Shown piece after piece: positions 62,958-64,000 of a stretch of DNA of 64,000 nt. The DNA is from an uncultured Oscillibacter sp. (GTDB lineage: Bacteria > Bacillota > Clostridia > Oscillospirales > Oscillospiraceae): assembly GCA_910576845.1 (NCBI GenBank), contig CAJTJA010000004.1:28133-92132 (forward strand), in the 5' to 3' direction. The notes beneath the pieces were generated by a model. That model had not been told where the DNA came from. It saw only the letters and a list, made by a program, of their open reading frames with translations, and ran no database searches. Each line of letters begins with the position of its first letter. The first letter of the stretch is position 1. The position numbers were made by a program, and so were the translations under genes.

Positions 62958-63452
62958 TTACGCCGCCTGCCAACGAAGCTCGCATCTTCCCGTAGCACTC
63001 TTAAATTCCCAGCGCAGATAATATTTTTTCGTTGCATCAAGATTTATTTTCCCCGTAGGAGATTCCTGGTTCAACTTCAGTAACGGTTGTTTTCTTGCAT
63101 CCAATAGAATTACCTCTGTATTTCCCTTTGACAAATACGTATCAAGGACAAATTCATATGTTCTGCTTTCGTGAAATCTTCCCATGTGCTTAACCCAACC
63201 AGTACAGGAGTTCAACGTTGCTCTATCTGTATCTTTGCCGGGACGAAACACAAATAAAATGGCAGTAATACTTTTTGATACCGCAATACCACGGAAATAT
63301 TGCCATATATTCAATATCTTATCCCCCAATAAAGCCAAATTCCGATTTGTGAAATAATTATATGATGCCCCAATTTTAAGTTCAAGCTGTGGCTGGTGAA
63401 AGTGCAGGTGTTTTGTCCCATCAACATGAAAAGCAGAAGGGACATGGTTCAT
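62958..63452 (-). CDS. Unknown 164-residue protein in the accessory end of the window
   Basis: A basic protein without signal peptide or membrane helix; the C-terminal half (SRTYEFVLDTYLSKGNTEVI, KYYLRWEFKSATGRCELRW) suggests a beta-sandwich of repeated strands. No family is recognised. ATG 63452 has only a weak SD (AAAAGG). Its AT-rich composition differs from the housekeeping genes. It sits next to a resolvase relic and MITE debris, so it may be cargo of a lost element. Confidence 0.5.
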   Translation of the reverse strand: MNHVPSAFHVDGTKHLHFHQPQLELKIGASYNYFTNRNLALLGDKILNIWQYFRGIAVSKSITAILFVFRPGKDTDRATLNSCTGWVKHMGRFHESRTYEFVLDTYLSKGNTEVILLDARKQPLLKLNQESPTGKINLDATKKYYLRWEFKSATGRCELRWQAA

Positions 63453-63522
63453 GATAACCTTTTTACCGGCAGGCGATTGGCCGCTTTAACAGAAACCTGC
63501 ATGTTTTTTCCAAAAATCTGTT

Positions 63523-63881
<359 letters not shown>

Positions 63882-63944
63882 AAGGATAAGACATAACCGG
63901 AACACCCAATTTTGGATGTCCCGGTTTACTTTGTGGATTCTTGA

Positions 63945-64000
63945 CTAGGCCTTGTTTAAAAAATGTCAAAACGCCCAAACAGCGGATCTTTTTCCGCCGC
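63945..64000. mobile_element. MITE family 2, left end (cut by window edge)
   Basis: CTAGGCCTTGTTTAAAAAAT and the following TGTCAAAACGCC match the left end at 33957 closely. The element continues beyond the window. Confidence 0.7.

Overview
The window is a chromosomal segment of a Gram-positive, low-to-mid GC Clostridia bacterium, most likely of the Oscillospiraceae (cluster IV) type. Supporting signs are strong SD sequences, T-box leaders, the order dnaA-dnaN-yaaA-recF-remB-gyrB-gyrA, an NAD+ synthase with a fused glutaminase domain, an iron-sulfur L-serine dehydratase in two subunits, and a divergent second type IIA topoisomerase. The species cannot be fixed from the sequence alone. It contains the probable chromosome origin: DnaA boxes lie between dnaA and dnaN, and parS sites lie near parA/parB.

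Layout. 1-0.8 kb: tail of an ornithine/lysine/arginine decarboxylase, then a ferredoxin. 1.0-5.1 kb (minus strand): an EF-G-like GTPase and a phosphohexomutase. 5.2-16.1 kb (plus): dnaA, origin, dnaN, yaaA, recF, remB, a PH-domain gene, a frameshifted small membrane gene, gyrB, a 41-codon ORF, gyrA, rnhA. 16.2-25.8 kb: two paralogous LtaS-like phosphoglycerol transferases (minus) flank nadE, a GH3 lipoprotein, an alanyl-tRNA editing protein and a DUF6881-like gene; a candidate small RNA and a MITE precede nadE. 25.9-28.0 kb (minus): a glycine T-box, an unknown gene and glyS. 28.1-29.1 kb: an AT-rich two-gene cassette ending in a NADAR-type protein related to DarT1-associated antitoxins. 29.4 kb: a Vat/CatB-like acetyltransferase. 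30.1-34.5 kb (minus): T-box (Asp specifier), MITE, hisS, a pseudogene, aspS. 34.8-52.5 kb (minus): mscL-rsmG-minD-mgsA, serS, parA-parB-coiled-coil gene, a GH13 amylase, maf-mreC-mreD-mrdA, dut, zapA-U32 peptidase, degV. 52.6-62.8 kb (plus): a GyrB/ParE-like subunit, sdaAB-sdaAA, a GyrA/ParC-like subunit, a FlaR-like kinase, a LUD protein, a lipoprotein, asnS. 62.9-64 kb: accessory debris with an unknown gene, a resolvase relic and MITE pieces.

How the genes fit together. Most of the window is housekeeping: replication initiation and fork topology (dnaA, dnaN, recF, gyrase, second topoisomerase), chromosome segregation (parABS), cell shape and division (mreCD, mrdA, minD, zapA), envelope polymer synthesis and recycling (LtaS-like, GH3), and five aminoacyl-tRNA synthetases, two of whose transcription units sit behind T-boxes. 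The accessory signal is concentrated at 28.1-29.4 kb, 31.9-34.2 kb and 62.9-64 kb. Genes from about 24 to 52 kb mostly point back toward the dnaA-side origin, which suggests a rearrangement relative to the usual Firmicutes origin layout. No tRNA, rRNA, CRISPR array or intact prophage was seen.
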